Shown here: piece after piece, positions 1-7,804 of the stretch
How positions within the stretch are numbered: position 1 is the stretch's first letter
Layout of the letters: every line of letters starts with the position of its first letter
DNA from: Actinoplanes flavus
Lineage (GTDB): Bacteria > Actinomycetota > Actinomycetes > Mycobacteriales > Micromonosporaceae
Assembly: GCF_017592555.1 (NCBI RefSeq)
Contig: NZ_JAGFNS010000010.1
Location: forward strand, 203,545-267,544
Reading direction: 5' to 3'
DNA: 64,000 nucleotides
The notes under the pieces: generated by a model
The model's database searches: none
The model's input: the letters and a program-made list of their open reading frames with translations, nothing else
What the model was told of the DNA's origin: nothing
Position numbers and translations under genes: made by a program

Positions 1-2
1 TG

Positions 3-389
3 GTGGCCGAGGAGGTCGGCCAGGACGGCCGGCCCGACAAGCGCAGCTTCTCGGTCACCGGCCTCGGCCGGAGCACGCTCGCCGAGTGGCTGCGGGCGCC
101 GGTGCAGCCGGAGGCGGTGCGGCACGAGCTGGCCGTGAAGATCCGGGGCGCCGCGTTCACCGACGCGGCCGGGCGGGCCGAGCTGCTCGCCGAGGTGACG
201 CGGTACCGGGCCGAGCACGAGGCGCTGCTCGCGACGTACCTGAATGGCGAAAAGCGAGATTTTCCGGATCCGGGCGCGTTGGATGTCGGGCAGCGGCTCC
301 AGCACGTGGTCCTGCGCGGCGGCATCGCCTACGAGCGGATGCTGCTCGACTGGCTCGACGACGTCCTCCACACGCTCCGAGCACTCTGA
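3..389 (+). CDS. PadR-family transcriptional regulator, C-terminal part (5' end outside window)
   Basis: The reading frame is open to the left edge, so the N-terminal winged helix is missing. The visible 128 residues begin near the last strand of the wing (FSVTGLGRSTLAEWL, like the PadR pattern of a 'T..G...L..WL' segment) and continue into the charged alpha-helical Vir_act_alpha_C-type dimerisation region. PadR proteins are usually phenolic- or drug-responsive repressors. It ends 12 bp before the acyl-CoA dehydrogenase gene, so the two are probably cotranscribed. The assignment rests only on this C-terminal pattern. Confidence 0.65.
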   Translation: MAEEVGQDGRPDKRSFSVTGLGRSTLAEWLRAPVQPEAVRHELAVKIRGAAFTDAAGRAELLAEVTRYRAEHEALLATYLNGEKRDFPDPGALDVGQRLQHVVLRGGIAYERMLLDWLDDVLHTLRAL

Positions 390-401
390 AAGGAAACCCC
401 T

Positions 402-2111
402 GTGCTCCTCAACCCCACCACCTACGACCCCGCGCACCTGGACGAGGAGAGCCGCCGGCTGCTGCGCGCACTGGTCGCCTTCTTCGAGGAACGCGGGAAG
501 AACGCGCTGGTCAAGAGCTACATCGACCGGACCTGGTATGCCGACTTTCTGGAGTTCTCGGCGAAGCAGGGCCTGTTCGCGACGTTCCTGACCCCGTCCG
601 CCGACGCGGCCGGCGACCCGGACAAGCGCTGGGACACCGCCCGCAACGCCGCGCTCAGCGAGATCCTCGGCTTCTACGGGCTCGACTACTGGTACACGTG
701 GCAGGTGACCGTTCTCGGTCTCGGCCCGGTGTGGCAGAGCGCCAACGAGGTCCAGCGGAAGCGGGCCGCCGAGCTGCTCGGCGACGGTCACGTGATGGCG
801 TTCGCGCTGTCCGAGCGCGGCCACGGCGCCGACATCTACGCCACCGACATGATCCTCACGCCGACCGGTGACGGCGGGTTCACCGCGAGCGGCACCAAGT
901 ACTACATCGGCAACGGCAACGTGGCCGGGCTGGTGTCGGTCTTCGGCCGCCGTTCCGACGTCGAGGGCCCGGACGGGTACGTGTTCTTCGCCGCCGACAG
1001 CCGGCACGAGAACTACCACCTGATCAAGAACGTCGTGAACAAGCAGATGTACGTGAGCACGTTCGAGCTCACCGACTACCCGGTCCGTGCCGAGGACGTG
1101 CTGCACACCGGCAAGGCCGCCTTCGACGCCGCGCTGAACACCGTCAACGTCGGCAAGTTCAACCTGTGTACGGCCGCGATCGGTATCTGCGAACACGCCA
1201 TGTACGAGGCGGTCACCCACGCACACCGGCGGATGCTCTATGGCAAGCCGGTCACGAACTTCCCGCACGTGCGCCGCGAGCTCGCCGACGCGTACCTGCG
1301 CCTGGTCGCCATGAAGCTGTTCAGCGACCGCGCCGTCGACTACTTCCGCAGCGCCGGCCCGGACGACCGCCGCTACCTGCTGTTCAACCCGATGACGAAG
1401 ATGAAGGTCACCACCGAGGGCGAGAAGGTCGTCGACCTGATGTGGGACGTCATCGCGGCCAAGGGCTTCGAGGCGGACACCTACTTCGACAAGGCCGCCA
1501 TGGACATCCGCGGCCTGCCGAAACTCGAGGGCACGGTGCACGTCAACCTGGCGCTGATCCTCAAGTTCATGCCGAACTACCTGTTCGATCCGGCCACCTA
1601 CGAGCCGGTCGCGACCCGGCACGACCCGGCCGACGACGAGTTCCTGTTCCGGCAGGGCCCGGCGCGCGGGCTCGGCGCCATCCGCTTCCACGACTGGCGG
1701 ACCGCGTACGACGCCGCCGCCGCGATTCCGAACGTCGCCCGGTTCCGGGAGCAGGCCGACGGGTTCTGCGCGCTGCTGCGTGAGCACGCCCCGAGTGCGG
1801 AGCAGCAGAAGGACCTGGACTTCCTGCTCGCCGTCGGCCACCTGTTCGCGCTGATCGTCTACGGACAGCTGATCCTGGAGCAGGCCGCCCTGACCGGCCT
1901 GGACGACCAGCGAGTGGACGCGATCTTCGGGATCCTGGTGCGTGACTTCTCCGCCTACGCCACCGAGCTGCACGGCAAGACCGCCACCACCGAGGCGCAG
2001 GCGGCCTGGGCGCTGGCCCACATCCGCCGGCCGGTCGAGAACGCGGACACCACCCGGGCCGTCTGGGAGCACGTCCTCGGCCTCGTCGACGCGTACGAAA
2101 TGCGCCCCTGA
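402..2111 (+). CDS. acyl-CoA dehydrogenase family flavoprotein
   Basis: A 569-residue protein with the acyl-CoA dehydrogenase fold: a helical N-terminal region, a central beta domain with ALSERGHGADI in place of the usual TEP..GSD flavin/substrate loop and TKYYIGNG just after it, then a helical C-terminal half. It is about 180 residues longer than a standard medium-chain enzyme, with an additional helical C-terminal segment, which suggests a distinct subfamily of unknown substrate. The GTG start at 402 is preceded by GAAAGGAAA. The gene lies 12 bp after the PadR gene and is closed by a strong hairpin, so it is probably a separate unit from the RiPP-like operon that follows. Family is clear; substrate is not. 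Confidence 0.8.
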   Translation: MLLNPTTYDPAHLDEESRRLLRALVAFFEERGKNALVKSYIDRTWYADFLEFSAKQGLFATFLTPSADAAGDPDKRWDTARNAALSEILGFYGLDYWYTWQVTVLGLGPVWQSANEVQRKRAAELLGDGHVMAFALSERGHGADIYATDMILTPTGDGGFTASGTKYYIGNGNVAGLVSVFGRRSDVEGPDGYVFFAADSRHENYHLIKNVVNKQMYVSTFELTDYPVRAEDVLHTGKAAFDAALNTVNVGKFNLCTAAIGICEHAMYEAVTHAHRRMLYGKPVTNFPHVRRELADAYLRLVAMKLFSDRAVDYFRSAGPDDRRYLLFNPMTKMKVTTEGEKVVDLMWDVIAAKGFEADTYFDKAAMDIRGLPKLEGTVHVNLALILKFMPNYLFDPATYEPVATRHDPADDEFLFRQGPARGLGAIRFHDWRTAYDAAAAIPNVARFREQADGFCALLREHAPSAEQQKDLDFLLAVGHLFALIVYGQLILEQAALTGLDDQRVDAIFGILVRDFSAYATELHGKTATTEAQAAWALAHIRRPVENADTTRAVWEHVLGLVDAYEMRP

Positions 2112-2122
2112 CGAGAATCCGG

Positions 2123-2166
2123 CGGCCGGGATAGGGGTTCTCGATCAAGAACCCCTATCCCGGCCG
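2123..2166 (+). terminator. perfect 19-bp stem-loop terminator
   Basis: The left arm (2123-2141) and right arm (2148-2166) are perfectly complementary over 19 bp with the 6-nt loop CGATCA. It begins 12 bp after the acyl-CoA dehydrogenase stop. There is no clear T-tract, as is common in high-GC actinobacteria. It separates that gene from the next operon. The bases from 2167 to 2245 hold the presumed promoter and leader of that operon; I could not pick a convincing -10/-35 pair. Confidence 0.85.
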
Positions 2167-2245
2167 TCCGATATTGCCCAGCCATTCCTCGCATCCGTAA
2201 CGTTCTCGGCGACGGGACAACGGAAATGCGAGGGAGGTGGAGGGC

Positions 2246-3211
2246 GTGACCGCGTCACCGAACGGTGTGCTGACGGAATCGATCTCCGTTTCCGAGGCCA
2301 CGGAAATGGCCCGGCGGGCACGGGAACGGGTCGTCGGCCGCGTTTCCGGGCACCCCGACCGCCGGGACACCGGCGAGCATTTCCGGGTCGCCGCGCTGAA
2401 CGACACGCTTTTGCCGGAGCGGGTCCGTGACGCGCTGGACCGGTTGCGCGACGGCGCCGCCGACGCGGTCGTCGTCCACGGCCTGCCGGCCGACGAGCCC
2501 GCCGTGCCCGTGCTGGGCTGGACCTGGCTGGGCATGGTGACCCGGCGGCTCGGCCACGAGTACGGGTACCGGGCGGAGAAGGACGGCGACCTCGTCCACG
2601 ACGTCCGGCCCCGCCCGGAGGGCGCGGCCACCCAGTCGAACGCGTCCTCGGCGGTGGACCTGTCGCTGCACACCGAGGTGGCCTTCCACGACATCCGCCC
2701 GGATTTCGTGGTCCTCTACGGGGTGCGCAGTCCGGAGCCGCGGCCGGCCACCCGCCTCGTCCGGATCGCCGACGCCATTCGGAAATGCCGTCCGGAGACG
2801 GTTCGCGAATTGCGCGAGCAGCATTTCCGGATCGCCGCCCCGGAGAGTTTCGCGCAGGCCGGCATCATCGGCGACGTCGTCCCGATCGGTGGATCCGGCG
2901 ATTGGCCGACGATTCGCTGGCACAGTTCCATCGTCGCGGAGAATCCCCGTCGCCGGGCCGCGGTCACCGATTTCCTGGAGTCCGCGGAAAGCGTCGCCCA
3001 CCATGTGCGGCTCGGCCCCGGCAGCCTGGTGGCCTTCTCCAACAGCCGCTGCCTGCACGGCCGGGACTCGTTCGCGGCCCGCTACGACGCCCGCGACCGC
3101 TGGCTGCTGCGCACCTACGTGCTGCGCGACGTCACCCGGCTGATGTCCCGCTACGGGCTCGAACCCGACAGCGCCGGGATCCGTACGCTGGCCGAGGCGG
3201 TGGCCTCATGA
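2246..3211 (+). CDS. Fe(II)/2-oxoglutarate-dependent oxygenase (TauD/clavaminate synthase-like)
   Basis: About 321 residues from the GTG at 2246, preferred over the GTG at 2237 because AGGGAGG (2231-2237) then sits 8 nt upstream. The iron-binding signature is visible: LHTEV with His142 and Glu144, the distal His271 in CLHGRDSF, and an Arg-rich strand (RWLLRTYV) to hold 2-oxoglutarate. This layout is that of TauD/clavaminate-synthase or amino-acid beta-hydroxylase enzymes, which hydroxylate or desaturate unactivated carbons. It overlaps the next gene by ATGA and heads the operon containing the 21-codon peptide gene, so a role in peptide tailoring is inferred. Several codons end in A/T (gaattg, ggaaatgcc), somewhat unlike the neighbours. 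Confidence 0.8.
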   Translation: MTASPNGVLTESISVSEATEMARRARERVVGRVSGHPDRRDTGEHFRVAALNDTLLPERVRDALDRLRDGAADAVVVHGLPADEPAVPVLGWTWLGMVTRRLGHEYGYRAEKDGDLVHDVRPRPEGAATQSNASSAVDLSLHTEVAFHDIRPDFVVLYGVRSPEPRPATRLVRIADAIRKCRPETVRELREQHFRIAAPESFAQAGIIGDVVPIGGSGDWPTIRWHSSIVAENPRRRAAVTDFLESAESVAHHVRLGPGSLVAFSNSRCLHGRDSFAARYDARDRWLLRTYVLRDVTRLMSRYGLEPDSAGIRTLAEAVAS

Positions 3212-4305
3212 TCACCGATCGCCTGCTGAACCTCGACGACTTCGAGCGCGCCGCCCGGACCGTCCTGGACGACGCCCGCTGGGCCTACCTGTCCGGCGGC
3301 GCGGGCCGCGACGACGGCGTCCGCCACAACGAGGCCGCCCTGCGCCGCTGGAAACTGCGGCCGCGCCCGCTCAACGGGGTGGCCGACCCGGACACCGGCG
3401 CCGACGTGCTGGGGTTCGAGGCCACCCTGCCGGTGCTGCTGGCGCCGACCAGCCCGCTGCGGCTGTTCCACCCGGAGGCCGAACTGCCGGTCTCCCGGGC
3501 CGCCGACCGGGCCGGGGTGCTGCCGATCGTCAGCAACGACAGCCACCACAGCCTCACCGACATCGCCGGGCAGGGGCCGTTCTGGTTCCAGCTGTACTGC
3601 TACGGCAGCCGGGACGACGTCACCCGTACGATCCGGCTCGCCGAGTCCCTGGACGCCCGCGCCCTGGTCGTCACCGTCGACAACAGCCATCCGTCGCGGC
3701 GGCTCGCCATGCTGCGGGCCGGGTTCGCCACCCCGCCGGAGGTGCGGTTCGGCATCCACTCCGAGAGTGGCTTCTCCGACGGCTGGGTGCCACCCGACAC
3801 CCGGCTGCCGCGCTGGCCGCTCACCTGGGAGCAGCTGGACTTCATCCGGGACAGCACCGGCCTGCCGGTGGTCGTCAAAGGGGTGCTGCACCCGGCCGAC
3901 GCGGGCGAACTGGCCGCTCGCGGGGTGTCCGCGCTGATCGTGTCCAACCACGGTGGCCGGCAGCTGGACGACACGGTCGCGGCGATCGACGCCCTGCCCG
4001 CGATCGTCGCCGCCACGGCCGGGCGGATACCCGTGCTGATGGACGGCGGCGTCCGCAGCGGCGCCGACGTGATCAAGGCGCTGGCGCTGGGCGCGACGGC
4101 CGTGTGCATCGGCCGCCCGTACGTGTGGGGCCTGGCCGCCGACGGCGAGGACGGCGTGTTCCACGTGATCGACGTGCTCCGGCAGGAACTCCTGGACGTG
4201 GCGAGGCAGCTCGGTGTGAGCAGCCTGCGCGACGTCCCCCCAGACCTGGTGGTCCGTACCGCCATGGACATCACTGTCGACGAGGAGTGGAGGTGTTCTG
4301 CATGA
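3208..4305 (+). CDS. FMN-dependent alpha-hydroxy-acid oxidase family enzyme
   Basis: A 365-residue TIM-barrel flavoenzyme of the glycolate/lactate oxidase family. It has an N-terminal segment ending in YLSGGAGRDDGVR, the flavin loop LAPTSP, the QLYCYGSRD strand, the catalytic-base segment SNHGGRQLDD (His near residue 248) and the FMN-phosphate region MDGGVRSGADV/LGATAVCIGRPYVWG. These enzymes oxidise alpha-hydroxy acids to alpha-keto acids. The RiPP mycofactocin uses one (MftD) to oxidatively deaminate its peptide-derived core, an instructive parallel here. The ATG overlaps the upstream stop (ATGA), and the stop codon overlaps the ATG of the 21-codon peptide gene. A second family member in this window (17936-19189) is of a different, longer type. 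Confidence 0.88.
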   Translation: MITDRLLNLDDFERAARTVLDDARWAYLSGGAGRDDGVRHNEAALRRWKLRPRPLNGVADPDTGADVLGFEATLPVLLAPTSPLRLFHPEAELPVSRAADRAGVLPIVSNDSHHSLTDIAGQGPFWFQLYCYGSRDDVTRTIRLAESLDARALVVTVDNSHPSRRLAMLRAGFATPPEVRFGIHSESGFSDGWVPPDTRLPRWPLTWEQLDFIRDSTGLPVVVKGVLHPADAGELAARGVSALIVSNHGGRQLDDTVAAIDALPAIVAATAGRIPVLMDGGVRSGADVIKALALGATAVCIGRPYVWGLAADGEDGVFHVIDVLRQELLDVARQLGVSSLRDVPPDLVVRTAMDITVDEEWRCSA

Positions 4306-4367
4306 TCCAGCGAATCAAGGCGCGCTTCGCGCGTAAGGCCCTCGCGGGCGCGTACCCCTGGCACTGA
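4302..4367 (+). CDS. putative RiPP precursor peptide, 21 residues, C-terminus AYPWH
   Basis: A 22-codon ORF whose ATG overlaps the stop of the oxidase gene (ATGA) and which has GGAGTGGAGG (4284-4293) just upstream. Residues 1-16 are basic (Arg4, Lys6, Arg8, Arg11, Lys12) with hydrophobic spacing, like a helical leader. Residues 17-21 are Ala-Tyr-Pro-Trp-His, an aromatic core-like tail. It is directly followed by a hairpin and then a P450 gene. Known families of minimal RiPPs (biarylitides, cittilins, atropopeptides) pair very short precursors ending in Tyr/Trp/His with a P450 that makes aryl or heteroaryl crosslinks. I infer that this is the substrate of the operon's enzymes. No homology search was possible; a translated coupling leader is the alternative reading. 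Confidence 0.68.
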   Translation: MIQRIKARFARKALAGAYPWH

Positions 4368-4375
4368 TCGATGAC

Positions 4376-4409
4376 GGGGGCCGGAACCACCCGAACGGTT
4401 CCGGCCCCC
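4376..4409 (+). terminator. hairpin between peptide gene and P450 gene (attenuator-like)
   Basis: A perfect 13-bp stem (4376-4388 with 4397-4409) closed by the 8-nt loop ACCCGAAC, starting 9 bp after the peptide stop. It has no T-tract. A hairpin in this position is common after RiPP precursor genes, where it lets most transcripts end after the precursor or protects their 3' end, giving excess precursor over enzymes. Confidence 0.75.
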
Positions 4410-4435
4410 TCGTAACACCCCGAGGGAGGTGGCCG

Positions 4436-5638
4436 GTGAGCGTCGCACCGCCGGTGCAGGCCGGACTGTCCCGCGCCGACCTGCTGGAGGACTACGACCG
4501 GGACCGCGCCGGTTTCGTCCTGCGCGCCGCCCGCCGCTACGGGCCGGTGGTGGAGCTCAGCCCCGGAACCGTGCTGATCAGCGACGGCGAGATCGCCCAC
4601 GACGTGCTGCGCCGCACCAACCGCGACTTCCTGATGGACCGCGACCGGGCCTGGCGACCCACCGGCAGCCGCCGCGGCGAGGACGCCCTCGACAGCTGGA
4701 TGCACGCGCGCCGCGCCATGCTGTCGGCCCTCTCCGGCGGCCTCGTCGAGGAACACCTTCGGTGGTACGACGCCGAGCTCACCACCCTCATGGACACCTG
4801 GGCGGACGCCGGCCGCACCGGCGACCCGATGCCGCCGCTGGTGCACCTGAGCACCGACGCCTTCCTGCGCCTCTGCGTCGGCCCCGGCACCGCCCGGCAC
4901 ACCCGCGACGGCCTCTCCGCCCTGGTCGCGGACCTGCTCGGCGCGCTCAACCCGATCGTCCGCTCGTCGTTCGAGCTGCCCTGGTTCCTGGACCGGTTCA
5001 CCGCCCGCCGCCGGCGCGCCACCCGGGCCCAGCATCGTCTGGACGCGGCCCTGCGGGCGCTGGTGAACCGGCCGCCGGACGGCGGCCTGATCGCGATCCT
5101 GCGCGACGCCGGCGTGCCCACCGATCCGCTGGTGCGCATCCTGGTGTCGGCCACCATCGCCGCCCGCCTGGTGCCGGCCGCCGCCAACGGCTGGCTGCTG
5201 CACGCGCTGGCCGTCCACGCGCCGGACGGGGAGCCGTCGCACATCGTCGACGAGGTGCTGCGGCTGCGCCCGCCGACCTGGCTGATGCACCGCGCCACCC
5301 ACGGCGAGGAGGTCAGCGGCCGGTGGCGGTTCCCGGCCGGCGCCGCCCTGATGATCAGCCCGTACGCGATCCACCGCGACGAGCGCCACTTCCCGGACCC
5401 CGAGGAGTTCCGCCCGCGGCGCTGGACGGGCGCCCGGCTGCCGGCCGGCGCGTACCTGCCGTTCGGCGGCGGACCGCGCTGGTGCGTCGGCACCCACCTG
5501 GCGAAGGCGCAGCTCACCACCGCCGTGGAGGTGTTCCGGAGGTTCCGGCTGGAGGATGTGTCCAGTGTGGTCGTCGCCGACACCGACTCCACGATGTACC
5601 CGCGTGGCCTGGCGCTGAGCGTGGCCCGCACCGACTGA
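4436..5638 (+). CDS. cytochrome P450
   Basis: A 400-residue class I bacterial P450. The ExxR motif is E273-VLR in the K helix, and the heme-binding loop is FGGGPRWCVGTHLA with the thiolate Cys350. The I helix (about residues 235-250, reading SATIAARLVPAAANG) lacks the usual acid-alcohol pair (A-G-x-D/E-T), so oxygen activation or substrate assistance may be atypical, as in some peptide-crosslinking P450s. The GTG start has AGGGAGG 6 nt upstream. It follows the 21-residue peptide gene and hairpin, and I infer that it crosslinks or oxidises Tyr18, Trp20 or His21 of that peptide. The redox partners are not encoded nearby. Confidence 0.92.
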   Translation: MSVAPPVQAGLSRADLLEDYDRDRAGFVLRAARRYGPVVELSPGTVLISDGEIAHDVLRRTNRDFLMDRDRAWRPTGSRRGEDALDSWMHARRAMLSALSGGLVEEHLRWYDAELTTLMDTWADAGRTGDPMPPLVHLSTDAFLRLCVGPGTARHTRDGLSALVADLLGALNPIVRSSFELPWFLDRFTARRRRATRAQHRLDAALRALVNRPPDGGLIAILRDAGVPTDPLVRILVSATIAARLVPAAANGWLLHALAVHAPDGEPSHIVDEVLRLRPPTWLMHRATHGEEVSGRWRFPAGAALMISPYAIHRDERHFPDPEEFRPRRWTGARLPAGAYLPFGGGPRWCVGTHLAKAQLTTAVEVFRRFRLEDVSSVVVADTDSTMYPRGLALSVARTD

Positions 5639-5651
5639 GGAAGGACTGCAC

Positions 5652-6494
5652 ATGCGAGTTCGGGCCGGAGACGTACGCCTGCACGTGACGACCCTGGGGA
5701 ACGAGTGGCACGACGGGTCGCGGCGGCCCGACATCATCGCCGTGCACGGTGGCCCCGGCATCGACGGCTCCATGCTGCGCCTGACCATGCGGCCGGCCGC
5801 CGACTACGCCCACGTGATCGTCCCCGACCTGCGCGGGCACGGCCGCAGCGACCGCGGCGAACCGGCCGACTGGAACCTCGACGTGTGGGCCGACGACCTG
5901 GCCGCCCTCGTCGACACCCTGGGACTGCCGAACCCGTACCTGCTGGGCACCTCGTTCGGCGGTTTCGTGGTGCAGCGGTTCCTGTCGCGCCACCCGGAGA
6001 CCCTCGCCGGCGCCATCCTGATCGGCACCGGCGCCCGGCAGGCCAGCCACGACGAGATCGTGGAACGGCACCGGGTGCTCGGCGGCGACCGGGCGGCCGA
6101 CGTGATGCGCCGCTCGCTCACCGACCACTCGCCGGAGGCGGAACGCGAATGGGCCGAGGTGTGCGGGCCGCTCGCCATCCGCCGCGCGCCGGACGACGAC
6201 TACCAGCGGGCGGTCCGCGACCGGATCAGCACGCCGGAGATCAACGCCGGGTTCATCTCCCAACTGTCCGGCCTGGACCTGCGGCCCGACCTGGCCGCCG
6301 CCCGCCGCCCGGTGATGGTGCTGGTCGGCGAGTACGACCCGCTGATCCCGTACGAGGTGGCCGCCGAGACCGTGGACAGCCTGCCCGCGGGCACCGGCGA
6401 GCTGCACGTCGTGCCGGGCGCCAGCCACCAGGCGATCTGGGACGCACCCGACGCCACCCACGCGCTGATCCGCAAGTTCACGGAGGGATCATGA
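5652..6494 (+). CDS. alpha/beta hydrolase, S33 (prolyl-iminopeptidase-like) type
   Basis: A 280-residue alpha/beta hydrolase. It has the oxyanion motif HGGPG near residue 31, characteristic of the S33 prolyl-aminopeptidase group, the nucleophile elbow GTSFGG, an acid in GEYDPLIP and a catalytic His in GASHQAIWD. No signal peptide is seen, so it acts in the cytoplasm. It starts 13 bp after the P450 gene behind GAGGAAGGAC and overlaps the next gene by ATGA. As the only peptidase-like gene in the operon it is the candidate for cutting the modified peptide from its leader or trimming it; the core contains a proline. That role is inferred. Confidence 0.82.
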   Translation: MRVRAGDVRLHVTTLGNEWHDGSRRPDIIAVHGGPGIDGSMLRLTMRPAADYAHVIVPDLRGHGRSDRGEPADWNLDVWADDLAALVDTLGLPNPYLLGTSFGGFVVQRFLSRHPETLAGAILIGTGARQASHDEIVERHRVLGGDRAADVMRRSLTDHSPEAEREWAEVCGPLAIRRAPDDDYQRAVRDRISTPEINAGFISQLSGLDLRPDLAAARRPVMVLVGEYDPLIPYEVAAETVDSLPAGTGELHVVPGASHQAIWDAPDATHALIRKFTEGS

Positions 6495-7804
6495 CCGGCT
6501 TCGTCGCGCCGACCGCCGAACGGTTCCGGGACGCCACCGCCGAGCTGCGGGAACTGTCCGCCCCGTACGCGAGGGAGCGGTTGATCTTCCAACCGCCGAT
6601 CGAGAGCGCCGAGCGGGTGCGCAAGCTCGAACAGGCCTGCCAGACCGTCTTCGAAGGGCTCGACGCGGTGCTGCGCGACCTCTGCGGCGGCGACGTGTCG
6701 AGAATGGCCCGGCTGTGCCGCGCCACCGCGCCCGAGCTGCGGTTCCTCACCCGCCAGCCGCACCAGAACTGGTCCACGGTGGCCCGCCCGGACGTCATCT
6801 CCTCCGACGGCCGCACGGTCGTCATCGAGATCAACGGCGACTCGCCGGCCGGGCTGTTCGGCCTGCACGACATCATCACCCGCGCGCAGACCGCCTTCCT
6901 GCCGCCGTCGGCGACCCTGGCCCGGCCCGCCGTGGCCATGCACGGCCTGCTCGCCGGGCTCACCAAGAGCTTCGGCGCGTTCGACGGCATGGTGGCCATC
7001 TGCTACTGGCGGCACGAGCAGGCCGCCGGGCCGGTCGACTGGCAGTACGAGCTGTTCGCCCGCGAACTGCGCCGCCACGGCATCGACGCGGTGCACTGCG
7101 CGCTGGAGGACCTGGAACTCTCCGACGACGGCGTCCGGCACGAGGGCCGCGAGGTCAGCGTCGTCTACCGCTACTTCGAGTCACCGGAACCGGGCGCCGA
7201 CGACGAGTTCGCCGTGCTCGACACCCTGTTCCGGATCGCCGAGAGCGGCCGGGTCGGCCTGTTCACCGGCTACCGGGCCGAGGTGCTGGCGTCCAAGGCG
7301 GCGCTCGCGGTGCTGTCCGCCGCGACCGGGATCCCGCGGTCGCTGCGGGCCCGGCTGGCCGAACACGTGCCGTGGACCCGGATCCTCGAACCCCGCCGGA
7401 CCCTGTTCGACGGCCGTGAGGTCGACCTGCTGCCGTGGGCCGAACGGGAGAAGGACCGGCTCATCGTGAAACCGGTCCGCGGCCACGCCGGCAAGGGCGT
7501 CACCGTCGGCCGTGAGGTGTCGCCCGAGGTGTGGGCCGAGGTCCTCGCCGCCGGGGTGCGCGGTGGGGCGGGCGATCACCCGTACATCGTGCAGGAGCTC
7601 GTCGACCCGGATCCGCTGCCGGTCGCCTTCACCGACGAGCACGCCCGCGTCACCAGCATCGTCACCCCCTCGGTCAACGGCGTGTTCATCGTGGAGAACG
7701 CGGCGGTGGCGGTGCTGCGCCGCTACGCCGTCAACAACACCGGGACGATCAACATCAACCCCTTCTCCGGGTACGCTCCCTCGCCCGTCTGGGTCGCGTC
7801 ATGA
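6491..7804 (+). CDS. circularly permuted ATP-grasp-like ligase
   Basis: A 437-residue protein recognisable as ATP-grasp-like from EINGDSPAG (Glu113), which resembles a segment of circularly permuted ATP-grasp enzymes such as glutathionylspermidine synthase relatives, and from the nucleotide-binding stretch IVKPVRGHAGKGV (from about residue 325). The hinge-like YIVQELVDPD and the C-terminal NNTGTININPF, a likely metal/phosphate segment, follow. ATP-grasp enzymes join a carboxylate, via an acyl phosphate, to an amine or thiol. It sits between the hydrolase and the exporter, overlapping both by ATGA, so it should act on the same product. It could couple an amine or amino acid to the oxidised peptide C-terminus, but the sequence does not show the acceptor. 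Confidence 0.75.
   Translation: MTGFVAPTAERFRDATAELRELSAPYARERLIFQPPIESAERVRKLEQACQTVFEGLDAVLRDLCGGDVSRMARLCRATAPELRFLTRQPHQNWSTVARPDVISSDGRTVVIEINGDSPAGLFGLHDIITRAQTAFLPPSATLARPAVAMHGLLAGLTKSFGAFDGMVAICYWRHEQAAGPVDWQYELFARELRRHGIDAVHCALEDLELSDDGVRHEGREVSVVYRYFESPEPGADDEFAVLDTLFRIAESGRVGLFTGYRAEVLASKAALAVLSAATGIPRSLRARLAEHVPWTRILEPRRTLFDGREVDLLPWAEREKDRLIVKPVRGHAGKGVTVGREVSPEVWAEVLAAGVRGGAGDHPYIVQELVDPDPLPVAFTDEHARVTSIVTPSVNGVFIVENAAVAVLRRYAVNNTGTININPFSGYAPSPVWVAS

Noticed and set aside
402..2111. Including the acyl-CoA dehydrogenase gene in the RiPP-like cluster.
   Set aside because: A perfect 19-bp terminator and 79 further bases separate it from the coupled operon, and it is paired with the PadR gene; membership is possible but not supported.
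4271..5788. A 505-codon open frame antisense to the peptide, hairpin and P450 genes.
   Set aside because: It shadows strong plus-strand genes, has no recognisable domain, and its composition is that of antisense GC-rich frames.
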